NCBI RefSeq assembly: GCF_000244755.1
Contig: NZ_AHOO02000005.1
Span: 1 to 64,000, forward strand
Reading direction: 5' to 3'
Length of the DNA: 64,000 nt
Source of the DNA: Leptospira licerasiae serovar Varillal str. VAR 010
GTDB taxonomy: Bacteria; Spirochaetota; Leptospiria; Leptospirales; Leptospiraceae
A program made the translations under genes and the position numbers. The notes under the pieces are model-generated. The model searched no databases and had not been told where the DNA came from. It saw only the letters and a program-made list of their open reading frames with translations. Positions 10,278 through 19,335 of the stretch are shown here, piece by piece. Positions within the stretch are counted from its first letter, which is position 1. The number at the start of each line of letters is the position of its first letter.

Positions 10278-10490
10278 GTGAGCCAATCCTCTTCTTTACC
10301 ACATTGCGACAGTTGCGGAACGGATAGAAAATCCCCTCTTTCCAGAGAGGTAAAAACCTATGGCAACTGGGCCTGGTTTTTGATCCTTTTCGGGATTTCT
10401 TCTAAACCTACCACTGTTTCATTTCAATGTTCCAAATGCGGCCAAATTTTCGACAGACTTTCTCCGGAGGAGTTAGAGCACTACGTTTGA
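10278..10490 (+). CDS. Small zinc-ribbon protein
   Basis: A 70-residue protein with two CxxC pairs (Cys10/Cys13 and Cys51/Cys54) that could hold one zinc. Between them is a short hydrophobic segment (WAWFLILFGI). The start is a GTG with no clear ribosome site, so the exact N-terminus is uncertain. The family and function are not recognised. It sits between the cytochrome terminator and the STAS gene. Confidence 0.55.
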   Translation: MSQSSSLPHCDSCGTDRKSPLSREVKTYGNWAWFLILFGISSKPTTVSFQCSKCGQIFDRLSPEELEHYV

Positions 10491-10568
10491 CGGATACTCT
10501 CCTGGCGGCCCCGGTTTTCGGGATTGACTGTCTTCGGGAGGGAAGGTCTTTTGTGCTAAATAAGGCAG

Positions 10569-10907
10569 ATGTCTGACGAATTCAAAATAAACGTGGATCT
10601 TGAACCTAACGTTCCGGTAATCCATATCTCTGGAGAAATTACCTCCGAGGCGGACGACGAAATTTTAGGAAAATACCAGTCCATACCGGAACAACGTAGG
10701 AATAGAGTAATTTTGAATTTCCACGGAACGTCTTACATCAATTCGGCGGGACTTGCTACTTTGATCAGTTTGATCACCAAAGCAAGTGAATCTTCTGCCA
10801 AAATCGAATTTGCGGGTCTAAACGACCATTTCCGAAAAGTAATGGATATCGTCGGTCTTACCGATTTCGTTCTGATCCATAACACTCTGCAAGAAGCTCT
10901 TAGTTAA
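10569..10907 (+). CDS. STAS-domain anti-sigma factor antagonist
   Basis: A 112-residue single STAS domain of the SpoIIAA/RsbV type. The phosphorylatable serine is Ser59 in the conserved YINSAGLATLI motif. Such proteins bind an anti-sigma factor/kinase when unphosphorylated, in partner-switching control of sigma factors or stress responses. No kinase or phosphatase partner is adjacent. The last bases overlap the convergent kdsB stop codon (10904-10907), leaving no space for a separate terminator. Confidence 0.85.
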   Translation: MSDEFKINVDLEPNVPVIHISGEITSEADDEILGKYQSIPEQRRNRVILNFHGTSYINSAGLATLISLITKASESSAKIEFAGLNDHFRKVMDIVGLTDFVLIHNTLQEALS

Positions 10908-11647
10908 GAGATCAGTCCCTTTTTCTTAAAATCTTCGACTACTAATTCCAGGTCTTCCGGTGTGTCTACGCTCAATGCTGCCCGGCTTGCGATATACACT
11001 CCGATGGAATGCCCTGCTTCCATTGCTCTTAATTGTTCGAGCGATTCCGATTCTTCCAAAGCGCTTGGGGGAAGTTCCGGATATCCTAATAAGAAGTCCC
11101 TATCGTATCCGTAAATTCCGAGATGTCGATAAGCAGGGACCGTTTTTTTAAATTGGCTAGGAATTGCAGAACGGGAGAAGTAGAGCGCTTTTCCGTTTTT
11201 ATCTAAGACCACCTTGACCCTGTTCGGATCATGGATTTCTTTTTCTTCCAATAAAACCGCTGCGGTGCTCATCGCCCAATCCGGTCTTTCCAGCTTGAGC
11301 TTAGCTACTCCGTCAATGAGTTCAGATTCTATTCCAGGTTCGTCGCCTTGGATATTGATTATAATTCCGGAGTCTGGATATTTGAGCGCAACCTCTCTGA
11401 TCCGATCCGTCCCGGAAGGATGGTCCGCGGAAGTCATTACCGCCTTACCACCGTTATCTAAAACTACTTTTAAGATCCTTTCGTCGTCTGTGGCGACTAC
11501 AACATCATGGAGAAGAGAAGACTTTAGAGAATTCTTATATGTCCAGGCGATCATAGGAAGGTTCCCGATCTTGGCCAATGGTTTGCCAGGGAATCGGGAA
11601 CTTCCGTATCTTGCGGGTATAACCCCTAGGATTTTCGGTTTTGTCAT
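10904..11647 (-). CDS. kdsB: 3-deoxy-manno-octulosonate cytidylyltransferase
   Basis: A 247-residue enzyme that activates Kdo to CMP-Kdo for lipid A/LPS core assembly in the cytoplasm. The N-terminal nucleotide-binding signature IPARYGSSRFPGKPL, the DHPSGTDRI motif and INIQGDEP are all present, and the length is normal. It is the last gene of the flagellar motor operon: its ATG overlaps the fliL stop by one base. Its stop overlaps the convergent STAS gene. Placing an LPS gene behind motor genes is unusual but translationally tight. Confidence 0.9.
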   Translation of the reverse strand: MTKPKILGVIPARYGSSRFPGKPLAKIGNLPMIAWTYKNSLKSSLLHDVVVATDDERILKVVLDNGGKAVMTSADHPSGTDRIREVALKYPDSGIIINIQGDEPGIESELIDGVAKLKLERPDWAMSTAAVLLEEKEIHDPNRVKVVLDKNGKALYFSRSAIPSQFKKTVPAYRHLGIYGYDRDFLLGYPELPPSALEESESLEQLRAMEAGHSIGVYIASRAALSVDTPEDLELVVEDFKKKGLIS

Positions 11648-12171
11648 CAGTTGACGATAAATTCTGTGAAGTAAACTTCTTGGATCTTTCCGTCGGAGAG
11701 GATATGATTGATCTGAGCCTTGATCTCTTCTCTCAGATCTAACTGATCTTCGACATCGATCAGATCGTCTTTGGTTTTTCTACCTATAATTAGGTTTACC
11801 AAGTCTCTCATCTGAGCGATCCTTTCCGCAAGTTCCGCAGTGATCTTAGCGTCGTCTCTCGCCACTCCGAAAGATAATTTCATCTTTACGAAGTGAGTTT
11901 CTCCTTTGTCCGCAGTGTTGATCCTGAACTCTTCCTGAAATTGGAAGGTCATGAGCGGCGGAGGAGGTTTTACTAAAGCCACGTTTTTCATTTCGCGGAA
12001 AGTGCTAGTCGCCGCCTGTTTCGCAACAAACATGGAAACAAGTACGACTATGATAATTCCGAATACGGCACCGGCAATATAGATCAGCCATTTGATGAGC
12101 GGAGACGAGCCGGCGCCGGCATCCGCCGCGGGTAAACCGCCTTCTTCCTCGTCTATTTCGGGATCGCCCAT
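11647..12171 (-). CDS. fliL: Flagellar basal-body protein FliL
   Basis: A 174-residue protein: an acidic cytoplasmic N-terminus, one transmembrane segment at about 27-50 and a periplasmic FliL domain ending in VYFTEFIVN. FliL surrounds and stabilises the MotA/MotB stator. It lies directly after motB with a 21-base gap containing an AGGAG site, and ends overlapping kdsB. This is the normal spirochaete motor gene order. Confidence 0.9.
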   Translation of the reverse strand: MGDPEIDEEEGGLPAADAGAGSSPLIKWLIYIAGAVFGIIIVVLVSMFVAKQAATSTFREMKNVALVKPPPPLMTFQFQEEFRINTADKGETHFVKMKLSFGVARDDAKITAELAERIAQMRDLVNLIIGRKTKDDLIDVEDQLDLREEIKAQINHILSDGKIQEVYFTEFIVN

Positions 12172-12192
12172 GGGTATTCTCCTTTTACTCTA

Positions 12193-13020
12193 CTATAATC
12201 CACTTTCGGTGGAAGATTCCGAACCCGGAACGCGGCTCTTTGGTAGGCCGAAGTTGGATTCGTATTCGCTTCGTTTGGTGGATTTTTCCGTTAAAATTAC
12301 GATATCAATTCTTCTATTGAATGCTTTTGCTTCCGGAGTCCCTTGGTTCTCTACTACCAAAGGTCGATAGGATCCGAAACTCACCGCCTGGAACCAACTC
12401 GGATCCAACTTTCCTACCCCTACGATATAATCCGTGGAGTTGATCGCTCTGGCCCCGGCAAGATCCCAGTTGTTTAAGTATGTTCTTTCTTCTCTGTTCG
12501 GATTTGCGCCGGGAAGCACCGCATCAGCATCACAGTGACCTTCTACCCTTACGAATCTTTCCAAACCTTTAATAAGCCCGCTGGCCTTTTTTAAAGTGCT
12601 CTTGATCGGCTCCTGTAAGATTGCGGAGCCGGGATTAAAATAATCCGCTCCCACTAAACTGATCACAAGACCTCTTTCGTCTTCCGTTACTCGAACTTTA
12701 CCTGCTTCTATCTCAGGTTTAAATAATTCTGTGGCTGTCTTTTTGGATTTAGAAAGCGCCTTTCCCGTAGTCATGGATGGCAGACTTTCTATGTTCATTC
12801 CCATCTCTTCCAATTTTCCTTTGGAGAGAGTTTGACCGCCGTCAAAAAATCCGGTGGTGGTTTTGAACGCGGATAGAATGATCTGCATCTCTATCGCGTT
12901 CGTTTTACCTGTACGGTATAACATAATAAAGAAACAAAGAAGAAGCGTAACCATGTCTCCATAAGTAAGCATATACTCTGGAATATTTTGGATACATTCT
13001 GGACATTTCTGTTTTGCCAT
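12193..13020 (-). CDS. motB: Flagellar stator protein MotB
   Basis: A 275-residue stator subunit. The N-terminal membrane helix contains the proton-carrying Asp22 (YGDMVTLLLCFF). A plug/linker region follows, then an OmpA-type peptidoglycan-binding domain with VEGHCDAD and FNRRIDI. Together with MotA it forms the torque-generating channel. The cytoplasmic N-terminus carries an odd CPEC pair at residues 6-9. Confidence 0.92.
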   Translation of the reverse strand: MAKQKCPECIQNIPEYMLTYGDMVTLLLCFFIMLYRTGKTNAIEMQIILSAFKTTTGFFDGGQTLSKGKLEEMGMNIESLPSMTTGKALSKSKKTATELFKPEIEAGKVRVTEDERGLVISLVGADYFNPGSAILQEPIKSTLKKASGLIKGLERFVRVEGHCDADAVLPGANPNREERTYLNNWDLAGARAINSTDYIVGVGKLDPSWFQAVSFGSYRPLVVENQGTPEAKAFNRRIDIVILTEKSTKRSEYESNFGLPKSRVPGSESSTESGL

Positions 13021-13041
13021 ATTCTTCTTCCGAAATAAATC

Positions 13042-13824
13042 TTAATCGTTTTCGTCTTTTAACACGCCGCGTTCGCCAGGTGGCAGATAACTTGCGAGTT
13101 TGTCCTTAACGATACGAGGGTTGTCTCCCGACTGAATGGAGAGTGTACCTTCTATCATGATCTGTCTTACTAATAGTTCGTCTTCGGATTTACGTATGAG
13201 TTTTTTCATGATCGGGATCGCGACCATGTTCGCTCCCATAGATCCGTACAGTGTGGTGATCAAGGCTGCCGCCATCCCTGTTCCGATCGCACTTGCGTCT
13301 CCGGAGCCAAGGTTTTTTAACATCTGAACGAGTCCGATCAGAGTTCCGATCATCCCGAACGCAGGAGCAAGCGCTCCCCAGTTTTCCCACCAGGCTTTTC
13401 CGGCGCCGTGTCTGGATGCAATATTACTCATTTCGGTTTCCATAATATTGCGAACGAGTTCAGGGTCCGTTCCGTCCACTACGAGGGTGATTCCCTTTCT
13501 TAAAAATTCTTCCGGAAGTTCGTTTACGTCGTCTTCCAACGCGAGTAGACCTTCTCTCCTTGCTTTTTCGGAAAAGGAAACCAATGTTTTGATAAGTCCT
13601 ATGAGGTCGCTTTTTTCTTCTCTAAAAGCTTTACGAGTTACCTTTCCCAATTCCAAGGTATTTTGCCAAGGTACCGCCATAACCGTACAAGCAGTAGCCC
13701 CTCCGAATGTAATTAGGATCGAGGGAATGTCCACGATATCGATCGGATTCAAACCGGCGGAAAGAATCCCGAAAATAAACACTGTTATCGCAGCGCCGAA
13801 GCCTATGATTGTAGCTATATCCAT
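13042..13824 (-). CDS. motA: Flagellar stator protein MotA
   Basis: A 260-residue MotA/TolQ/ExbB-family membrane protein with four predicted helices. It has the conserved GTLIGLVQML segment and the GTGMAAALITTLYG segment, typical of stator MotA, and a large cytoplasmic loop. It starts 6 bases after flbD and is followed by motB after 21 bases, in an operon. Confidence 0.93.
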   Translation of the reverse strand: MDIATIIGFGAAITVFIFGILSAGLNPIDIVDIPSILITFGGATACTVMAVPWQNTLELGKVTRKAFREEKSDLIGLIKTLVSFSEKARREGLLALEDDVNELPEEFLRKGITLVVDGTDPELVRNIMETEMSNIASRHGAGKAWWENWGALAPAFGMIGTLIGLVQMLKNLGSGDASAIGTGMAAALITTLYGSMGANMVAIPIMKKLIRKSEDELLVRQIMIEGTLSIQSGDNPRIVKDKLASYLPPGERGVLKDEND

Positions 13825-13830
13825 TGTAGT

Positions 13831-14055
13831 CTAATCTGCCCTCTTAAATTGATCCGGCGCGGAACCCAAAGGAAACACCAGCACTCGTTTTTTGAACTCC
13901 AAAATTTTTTCGATCACTTGTGGAATACTCTCTTGGACCACGTATTTTCTATCGTTAGACAAAGTGATCGTAGTATCCGGATTGGCCTCGATACATTCTA
14001 TATGAGAGGCGTTTAGAACGAATTCATTTCCTTTTAATCTATGTAAAGTAATCAA
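13831..14055 (-). CDS. flbD: Flagellar protein FlbD
   Basis: A 74-residue protein matching spirochaete and Gram-positive FlbD: MITLHRLKG, NASHIECIE, PDTTITLSNDRKYVV and a helical tail. FlbD genes are habitually found just before motA, as here. The start overlaps the stop of the glycosyltransferase gene by four bases (ATGA), so the two are probably co-translated. Confidence 0.9.
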   Translation of the reverse strand: MITLHRLKGNEFVLNASHIECIEANPDTTITLSNDRKYVVQESIPQVIEKILEFKKRVLVFPLGSAPDQFKRAD

Positions 14056-15155
14056 GCGCCCCTCCTTTTTCCAGAGTTCTTTTTTATAGTCTCGACCGTC
14101 TTTTGGATTTGGATGATGAATTTTTCCTCCGTAAAACGGTTTACCGAGGCCTGAAAGTCCTTAGATTTCCATTCTTTTCGTTCGGATTCCCGAATGGCGG
14201 AATTCAATGCCTCCACTGTTTGCTCTTTGAAGAATAGCCCGGTCTTTCCCGAGACCACTGTTTCCAAGGCTCCACCTTTTGCATAAGCCAGAACAGGAGT
14301 ACAATACCCCTGAGCTTCGACAGGTGCGATCCCGAAATCTTCCATTCCGGGAAAAATGAATGTCTTAGCCTTAGACATATACTCTTGCACTTCGTTTCTT
14401 GGCCGATGAGGTAGGATTTCCACATTAGGTGGAAGATCTTTTACAAGTTTTTTATATTCTTGGCCGCTTCCTAAAATTTTGAGCGGTCTCCCGTTTTTTC
14501 TGTATGCTTCTATCGCTAAATCTATCCTTTTATAAGGAGCGAATGCGGAAACGATTAGGTCGAAGTTTTCCTTCTTCCCTGCCTGGACCTGAAACCCTTT
14601 GGGCAAACAAGGTGGATATACTACCTTGGAATCCCTTCTGTAGAATTTTTGGATCCTTCTGGAAACGAACTCCGAATTGCATAAGAAAGAATCCACTCTA
14701 TTGGAAGAAACGGAATCCCAAGTGCGAAGATAGCTAGAGACAAGTTGAAATGCAAAAAACTTCAAACCGCTTCTTGCGGGGAAGTAATCGTAATACAAGT
14801 CCCAAACGTATCTCATGGGAGAATGTACATAGCTGATGTGGATCGCATCCGGGTCAGGGATTATACCTTTGGCAACACAATGAGAAGAAGATACGATCAG
14901 ATCATATCCTCTTAGATCCAAGGACTCTATCGCAGTAGGAAATAACGGAAGATACCAACGGTATTTGGATTTAAAAGGCAGGCGATCCGTAAACGCGGTT
15001 ACGATCTTTCTATTTTCGATTCTTTCGTTTAACTTCCCTTTTTCATAAAAAAGAGTAAATAGATCCGCATCCGGAAATACTTTAAGGATAGAATCGAGTA
15101 CGATCTCTCCCCCTCTCATTCCATTCAGCCAATCATGGATCACTGCGACTTTCAT
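14052..15155 (-). CDS. Glycosyltransferase family 4
   Basis: A GT-B fold glycosyltransferase of about 367 residues. The N-terminal acceptor domain begins KVAVIHDWLNGMRGGE. The C-terminal donor domain contains PPNVEILP and the acidic motif around FIFPGMEDFGIAPVEAQGYCTPVLAYAKGG, diagnostic of GT4 enzymes using nucleotide sugars. I take the ATG at 15155 rather than a TTG six codons upstream; neither has a strong ribosome site. It is fused by a 4-base overlap to flbD, so it may modify flagellar components or surface polysaccharide. That role is inference. Confidence 0.8.
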   Translation of the reverse strand: MKVAVIHDWLNGMRGGEIVLDSILKVFPDADLFTLFYEKGKLNERIENRKIVTAFTDRLPFKSKYRWYLPLFPTAIESLDLRGYDLIVSSSHCVAKGIIPDPDAIHISYVHSPMRYVWDLYYDYFPARSGLKFFAFQLVSSYLRTWDSVSSNRVDSFLCNSEFVSRRIQKFYRRDSKVVYPPCLPKGFQVQAGKKENFDLIVSAFAPYKRIDLAIEAYRKNGRPLKILGSGQEYKKLVKDLPPNVEILPHRPRNEVQEYMSKAKTFIFPGMEDFGIAPVEAQGYCTPVLAYAKGGALETVVSGKTGLFFKEQTVEALNSAIRESERKEWKSKDFQASVNRFTEEKFIIQIQKTVETIKKNSGKRRGA

Positions 15156-15220
15156 AGATACTAGGATCGGCAAGGTAGCCTAGTTTGTCCCCGCCTTTTC
15201 GAAGTATCTACTTATCGGAA

Positions 15221-16024
15221 CTATAGTTTGTTCAGATAGAAATCGCTGGAAATCCCACCGATGATGGTGGTCCTACGATACAAATTGATGGAGAACGGGA
15301 TGGGAGCGCTTCTTTCTATTTTGCGATACCCTTCTACATATCTTCTGGCATCGTCCCCTAAAATTCTCATGTCAGTCAATGTCTCGGCCAAATTATCGTA
15401 AGTATCGGGATCGTTTATAAATCTTGGAACGGAGCCGTTACTACTTTTGAGTTTGTAAGAGATCTCTTCCAAGTTTGCAAACATCAAATTAATATCTTGT
15501 TTGTTCTCCCGGATCACGCCGGTGGACGCAGCGAAAAAGTCATCATAGTATCTGGCAGAAGGAGTAAAGTCCGGACGAGAATCCTCTTCTTCTTTGTAAG
15601 TGGGTCTGAAAAAAGTCTGTTTAGAATCTTCTTCCGCGTTTCCGGGATTTATATCTATCGTTCGCCCTGCAAGGACAGTCGCAGTCCTAAAACTGATATC
15701 ATAGTTTGAATATAATGTGATCGGTTCCGCAAGACGGATCGTGATCTCCACAGCTTTGGTCCTGTTCTTATCTAAAAATCTTTTATCCGGAACTTCTTCT
15801 ATCCCGACCACATCCACATCTCGAACGATTCCCCTTGCCAATCCTAAAATACTGACTGGAGTTCCGGGGCGTATCCCTTGAGACTTAGGATAATAAATTT
15901 TTAAAGTATAAGGATAATCTTCTTCCGAACCGGATCGTTCTATCACTGATTGGTATAAGAGTACAAAAAAAGCACAAAAGAAAACGAAACCTAGATGTAT
16001 GGGAGAAGGGATCGGGAATTTCAT
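15221..16024 (-). CDS. MlaD/MCE-family lipid transport protein
   Basis: A protein of about 267 residues with an N-terminal membrane helix (about 10-28) and one MCE domain (YYPKSQGIRPGTPVSILGLARGIVRDV). MCE proteins form periplasmic rings or tunnels that move phospholipids between membranes. I choose the ATG at 16024, with a purine-rich upstream stretch; a TTG at 16084 would add an unlikely polar leader. No MlaE/MlaF permease or ATPase is adjacent, so its partners must be elsewhere. The gene is divergent from ftsQ. Confidence 0.8.
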   Translation of the reverse strand: MKFPIPSPIHLGFVFFCAFFVLLYQSVIERSGSEEDYPYTLKIYYPKSQGIRPGTPVSILGLARGIVRDVDVVGIEEVPDKRFLDKNRTKAVEITIRLAEPITLYSNYDISFRTATVLAGRTIDINPGNAEEDSKQTFFRPTYKEEEDSRPDFTPSARYYDDFFAASTGVIRENKQDINLMFANLEEISYKLKSSNGSVPRFINDPDTYDNLAETLTDMRILGDDARRYVEGYRKIERSAPIPFSINLYRRTTIIGGISSDFYLNKL

Positions 16025-16160
16025 ACTTTCTTCTATTAGAAACTTCGGCTTTCGATTCGGATCAACTAAATCCCGGTAAATCAAAAATAGATGGGCGAAA
16101 TTTTAGAGAATTTCCCGATAATTCTAAGGGAAAGGAAGAAAAAACCCTCTCCAAACGCCT

Positions 16161-16904
16161 ATGAGACATAATATAATTGACTTTTTGAAAGAATCCGTTC
16201 AAAAAAGAACGAGTTGGTGGCTTCTGGCCTTCCTCTTTCTATTGGCGAGTACTTTAGGCTGGGGATATAGGAGAGGGACCCTCCCCCAGGAGTTGAATAA
16301 ACTCATACTGACAGGACACGAAACTCTTAGAACGGAAGAAATAGTTCAGATCATGGGTATCCAACCGGGAACCTCTTTCGAAAATTACGACCTCGGCCAA
16401 ATGGAACACCGACTTACCTCACATCCCAGGATCAAATCAGCCCACTTGGAAAAAAAAACGGACGACCAATTGTTGGTGGAGATCACCGAAAGAAAACCGA
16501 GTTACCTTGTGAATTCTGACGGCCATCTTTTCGAAATAGATCCTGAACTTAAAATACTTTCTATGGATGATGTTAGAAGCAAAGGACTCACAGTTCTTTC
16601 CGGAACTTTCCCAAGAGAAAAGGGAGAAGTAGTCGGCGCGGCTTTCAAAGACCTTCACACTTCCGTAGAGAATGCGTTTCGTTCTTATCCTGCATTAAAG
16701 TCCCGCATCTCCGAAGTATCCTTGCATGAAGATGGAGAAATTTTCGTCTACGCGGACACTCCTCTTTCCGTTCGTGTGCAAGTCGGGACCTTATTCCAAA
16801 CTGAGCAGGTCAGAAAGTTATACGCTGTATTAGCATATCTTGAAAAAGAAAAAGTCCGCCCGAAACTCGTGGACATACGAGGAGAAGACGCGGTCTACCA
16901 TTAA
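16161..16904 (+). CDS. ftsQ: Cell division protein FtsQ
   Basis: A 247-residue bitopic membrane protein: a short cytoplasmic N-terminus, one helix at about 18-36, a POTRA domain ([20 protein letters not shown]) and the FtsQ/DivIB beta domain. In the divisome it links FtsB/FtsL to the late enzymes. The order ftsQ-ftsA-ftsZ is the conserved end of the dcw cluster. The ATG has no close Shine-Dalgarno sequence. Confidence 0.88.
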   Translation: MRHNIIDFLKESVQKRTSWWLLAFLFLLASTLGWGYRRGTLPQELNKLILTGHETLRTEEIVQIMGIQPGTSFENYDLGQMEHRLTSHPRIKSAHLEKKTDDQLLVEITERKPSYLVNSDGHLFEIDPELKILSMDDVRSKGLTVLSGTFPREKGEVVGAAFKDLHTSVENAFRSYPALKSRISEVSLHEDGEIFVYADTPLSVRVQVGTLFQTEQVRKLYAVLAYLEKEKVRPKLVDIRGEDAVYH

Positions 16905-16908
16905 GAAT

Positions 16909-18135
16909 ATGGAATCTTCCGAAAGAATCATAGTCTCTCTGGATCTAGGGTCGGCACTCACAAAAGTGGTGGTAGGACGTCCTATCTCAGAATACGAAAC
17001 TGAAATTATCGGAACAGGAATGTTCCCTTCTTCCGGGATCAAAAACGGATCCATTATCAATATAGAAGCGACAACCCGCTCTATTATCGAAGCAGTAAGC
17101 GAAGCAGAGCTCATGTGCGGCCAAGAGATCGGTTATGTGGTAGTAAACGTAACCGGTAAATCCGTTCGTGCGGACAATTCCAAGGGAGTTGTCGCGATCA
17201 CAAACAGAGACAGAGTGGTGACCGAACCGGATATAGTCAGAGTGATAGAAGCTGCACAAGCCGTTAGAGTTCCTGCTGACCAAGAGATTTTACATGTTCT
17301 TTCCAAAGAATTCTCAGTAGACGATCAGACTTCTATCAAGGACCCGATCGGAATGACCGGAGTTCGTTTAGAAGCAGAAGTCCATATTGTAACAGCAGGT
17401 CTAACAGCACTTCATAATTTAGAAAAATGTATTGAAGCCGCGGGCCTCGCGGAAGAGACAAGAGTTCTTTCAAGTTTAGCTTCTTCCGATGCAGTTTTAA
17501 CTTCCGGCGAAAAAGATCTAGGCACAGCGGTTCTGGATATAGGCGCGGGAATCTGCGATCTGATCGTTTATGTGGACGGAGGGATCGCTTATTCTTCCGT
17601 TATTCCATTCGGCGGATATAATGTTACTTCTGATCTTTCTATCGGTTTAAAGACCACGATTGAAACAGCGGAGCTTGTGAAAAAAAGATTCGGTCATTGT
17701 TCCTTAGAAGAAATTGATCCGACCGAAACAGTGGAGATCCCGCCGATCAGCGGAAGACCTGCCAGAACTGTTCTTAGAGAAGAACTAGTTCATGTGATCG
17801 AACCTCGTATGAGGGAAATTTTCGAAATGGTAGATGCGGAACTCGTCAAGTCCGGAAAAAAATCCTTCTTGGCCGGAGGAGTCATCCTCACAGGAGGAGG
17901 AAGCCTTTTGGAAGGAATAGAAAGTCTTGCAGAAGACGTATTTCGTCTAACGGTAACCCGTGCGAGACCCGCCGGACTTTCCGGACTTTCAGATAGAGTG
18001 TCTTCTCCCGAATTCGCTACCGCAGTCGGACTTATCAAATACGCCTCCAGGTTAGGGGACATGGAAAGAAAATCCCAGGATAGAAGCGAGACCTGGAGCA
18101 AAAAAATACGGAGATGGATAGAGGAAAATCTCTAA
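16909..18135 (+). CDS. ftsA: Cell division protein FtsA
   Basis: A 408-residue actin-like ATPase that tethers FtsZ to the membrane. It has the ATPase motifs [15 protein letters not shown] near the N-terminus, [14 protein letters not shown] and [10 protein letters not shown], and an amphipathic C-terminal tail ([13 protein letters not shown]) for membrane binding. The ATG at 16909 lies 4 bases after the ftsQ stop; the longer open frame upstream overlaps ftsQ and is not family-like. Confidence 0.93.
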   Translation: MESSERIIVSLDLGSALTKVVVGRPISEYETEIIGTGMFPSSGIKNGSIINIEATTRSIIEAVSEAELMCGQEIGYVVVNVTGKSVRADNSKGVVAITNRDRVVTEPDIVRVIEAAQAVRVPADQEILHVLSKEFSVDDQTSIKDPIGMTGVRLEAEVHIVTAGLTALHNLEKCIEAAGLAEETRVLSSLASSDAVLTSGEKDLGTAVLDIGAGICDLIVYVDGGIAYSSVIPFGGYNVTSDLSIGLKTTIETAELVKKRFGHCSLEEIDPTETVEIPPISGRPARTVLREELVHVIEPRMREIFEMVDAELVKSGKKSFLAGGVILTGGGSLLEGIESLAEDVFRLTVTRARPAGLSGLSDRVSSPEFATAVGLIKYASRLGDMERKSQDRSETWSKKIRRWIEENL

Positions 18136-18146
18136 GGGAGTGATAT

Positions 18147-19334
18147 ATGTTACGTTTCGAAGAAGAAGAAAGATCAAACCCTGCTATTATTAAAGTTTTA
18201 GGGATCGGTGGCGGCGGAATGAACGCAGTCGCAAGAATGGCGAATTCCAGCTTAAGAGGCGTGGAATACGTTATCATGAATACCGACGAACAGGTATTAA
18301 AACGTTCCGAGATAGAAAATAAGATCGCATTAGGTTCTAAAACTACAAGAGGAATGGGCGCAGGAGGGGATCCTGAGTTAGGCGCAAGAGCAGCAGAAGA
18401 AGACAGAGAGAAGATCGCGTCCGTTATCCAAGGTGCAGACATGGTCTTTGTTACCGCCGGAATGGGAGGCGGAACCGGAACAGGAGCCGCGCCTATCGTT
18501 GCAAAGATCGCTAAAGAACAGAAATGCCTGGTAGTAGGTGTGGTCACTATTCCATTTTCTTTCGAAGGAAAAAGAAGAATGGAACTCGCCAAAAGAGGCG
18601 TGGAACAACTTCGTTCTTACGTTGATACTTTAATTTTAGTTAATAATGAATCCATCTTTCAAGTAGTAGAAAGGGATACCCCTATCGACCAGGCATTCAG
18701 AGTAATAGATGATATTCTTTTGAATGCAGTCAGAGGGATCAGCGATATCGTAAACAATCCAGGCATCATCAATGTGGACTTCGCTGATGTAAAAGCAATT
18801 ATGAGAGATACTGGTGATGCAGTTATGGGAGTAGGAGAAGGTTACGGAGAAAACAAAGTTTCCGAGGCAGTGAACTTTGCGATCGATAACGCTCTATTGG
18901 ATTCTCGCTCTATTGCCGGGGCCACTTCTCTATTGATCAATGTTACCGGTGGAACCGATCTTACTATTTCCGATTGGAACGAAGTATCTCAGATCATCAC
19001 TTCTCAAGTGGATCCTAACGCAAATATCATCATTGGTTTAACTGAAGACGCGGATCTCGAAAAAAGAATCCGTATCACTGTAATCGCTACCGGGTTTAAC
19101 AAAAGGGCTGCGGGCATCGGATCCGTTCCTAAATTACAATCCCAACCTCAAAGAAAAGTTGTAGGACTTCCGGAAATGGAAGAGCCTCGTCAAACTTTTA
19201 AAACAGAACCGGAAAGGATTAGCAACGACCCGGAGGCATACAGAGCGCTTAAATCAAAAAATCCTTCCGGAAACATGAAAGAAGATTATGATATTCCTGC
19301 TTTCTTAAGAAGAGGAGAAAAGGGAAGAGGTTAA
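18147..19334 (+). CDS. ftsZ: Cell division GTPase FtsZ
   Basis: A 395-residue tubulin-like GTPase that forms the division ring. It has the GTP-binding GGGTGTG at 107-113, NTD at 45-47 and the T7 loop [11 protein letters not shown]. After a variable linker comes the C-terminal conserved peptide [10 protein letters not shown] that binds FtsA. AAGGGAG precedes the start. The stop is one base from the convergent LipL41-like gene. Confidence 0.96.
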   Translation: MLRFEEEERSNPAIIKVLGIGGGGMNAVARMANSSLRGVEYVIMNTDEQVLKRSEIENKIALGSKTTRGMGAGGDPELGARAAEEDREKIASVIQGADMVFVTAGMGGGTGTGAAPIVAKIAKEQKCLVVGVVTIPFSFEGKRRMELAKRGVEQLRSYVDTLILVNNESIFQVVERDTPIDQAFRVIDDILLNAVRGISDIVNNPGIINVDFADVKAIMRDTGDAVMGVGEGYGENKVSEAVNFAIDNALLDSRSIAGATSLLINVTGGTDLTISDWNEVSQIITSQVDPNANIIIGLTEDADLEKRIRITVIATGFNKRAAGIGSVPKLQSQPQRKVVGLPEMEEPRQTFKTEPERISNDPEAYRALKSKNPSGNMKEDYDIPAFLRRGEKGRG

Positions 19335-19335
19335 T

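Noticed and set aside
16840..16908. Longer FtsA start inside ftsQ
   Set aside because: It would overlap ftsQ by 65 bases with an un-FtsA-like Lys-rich leader; the ATG at 16909 fits the family start.
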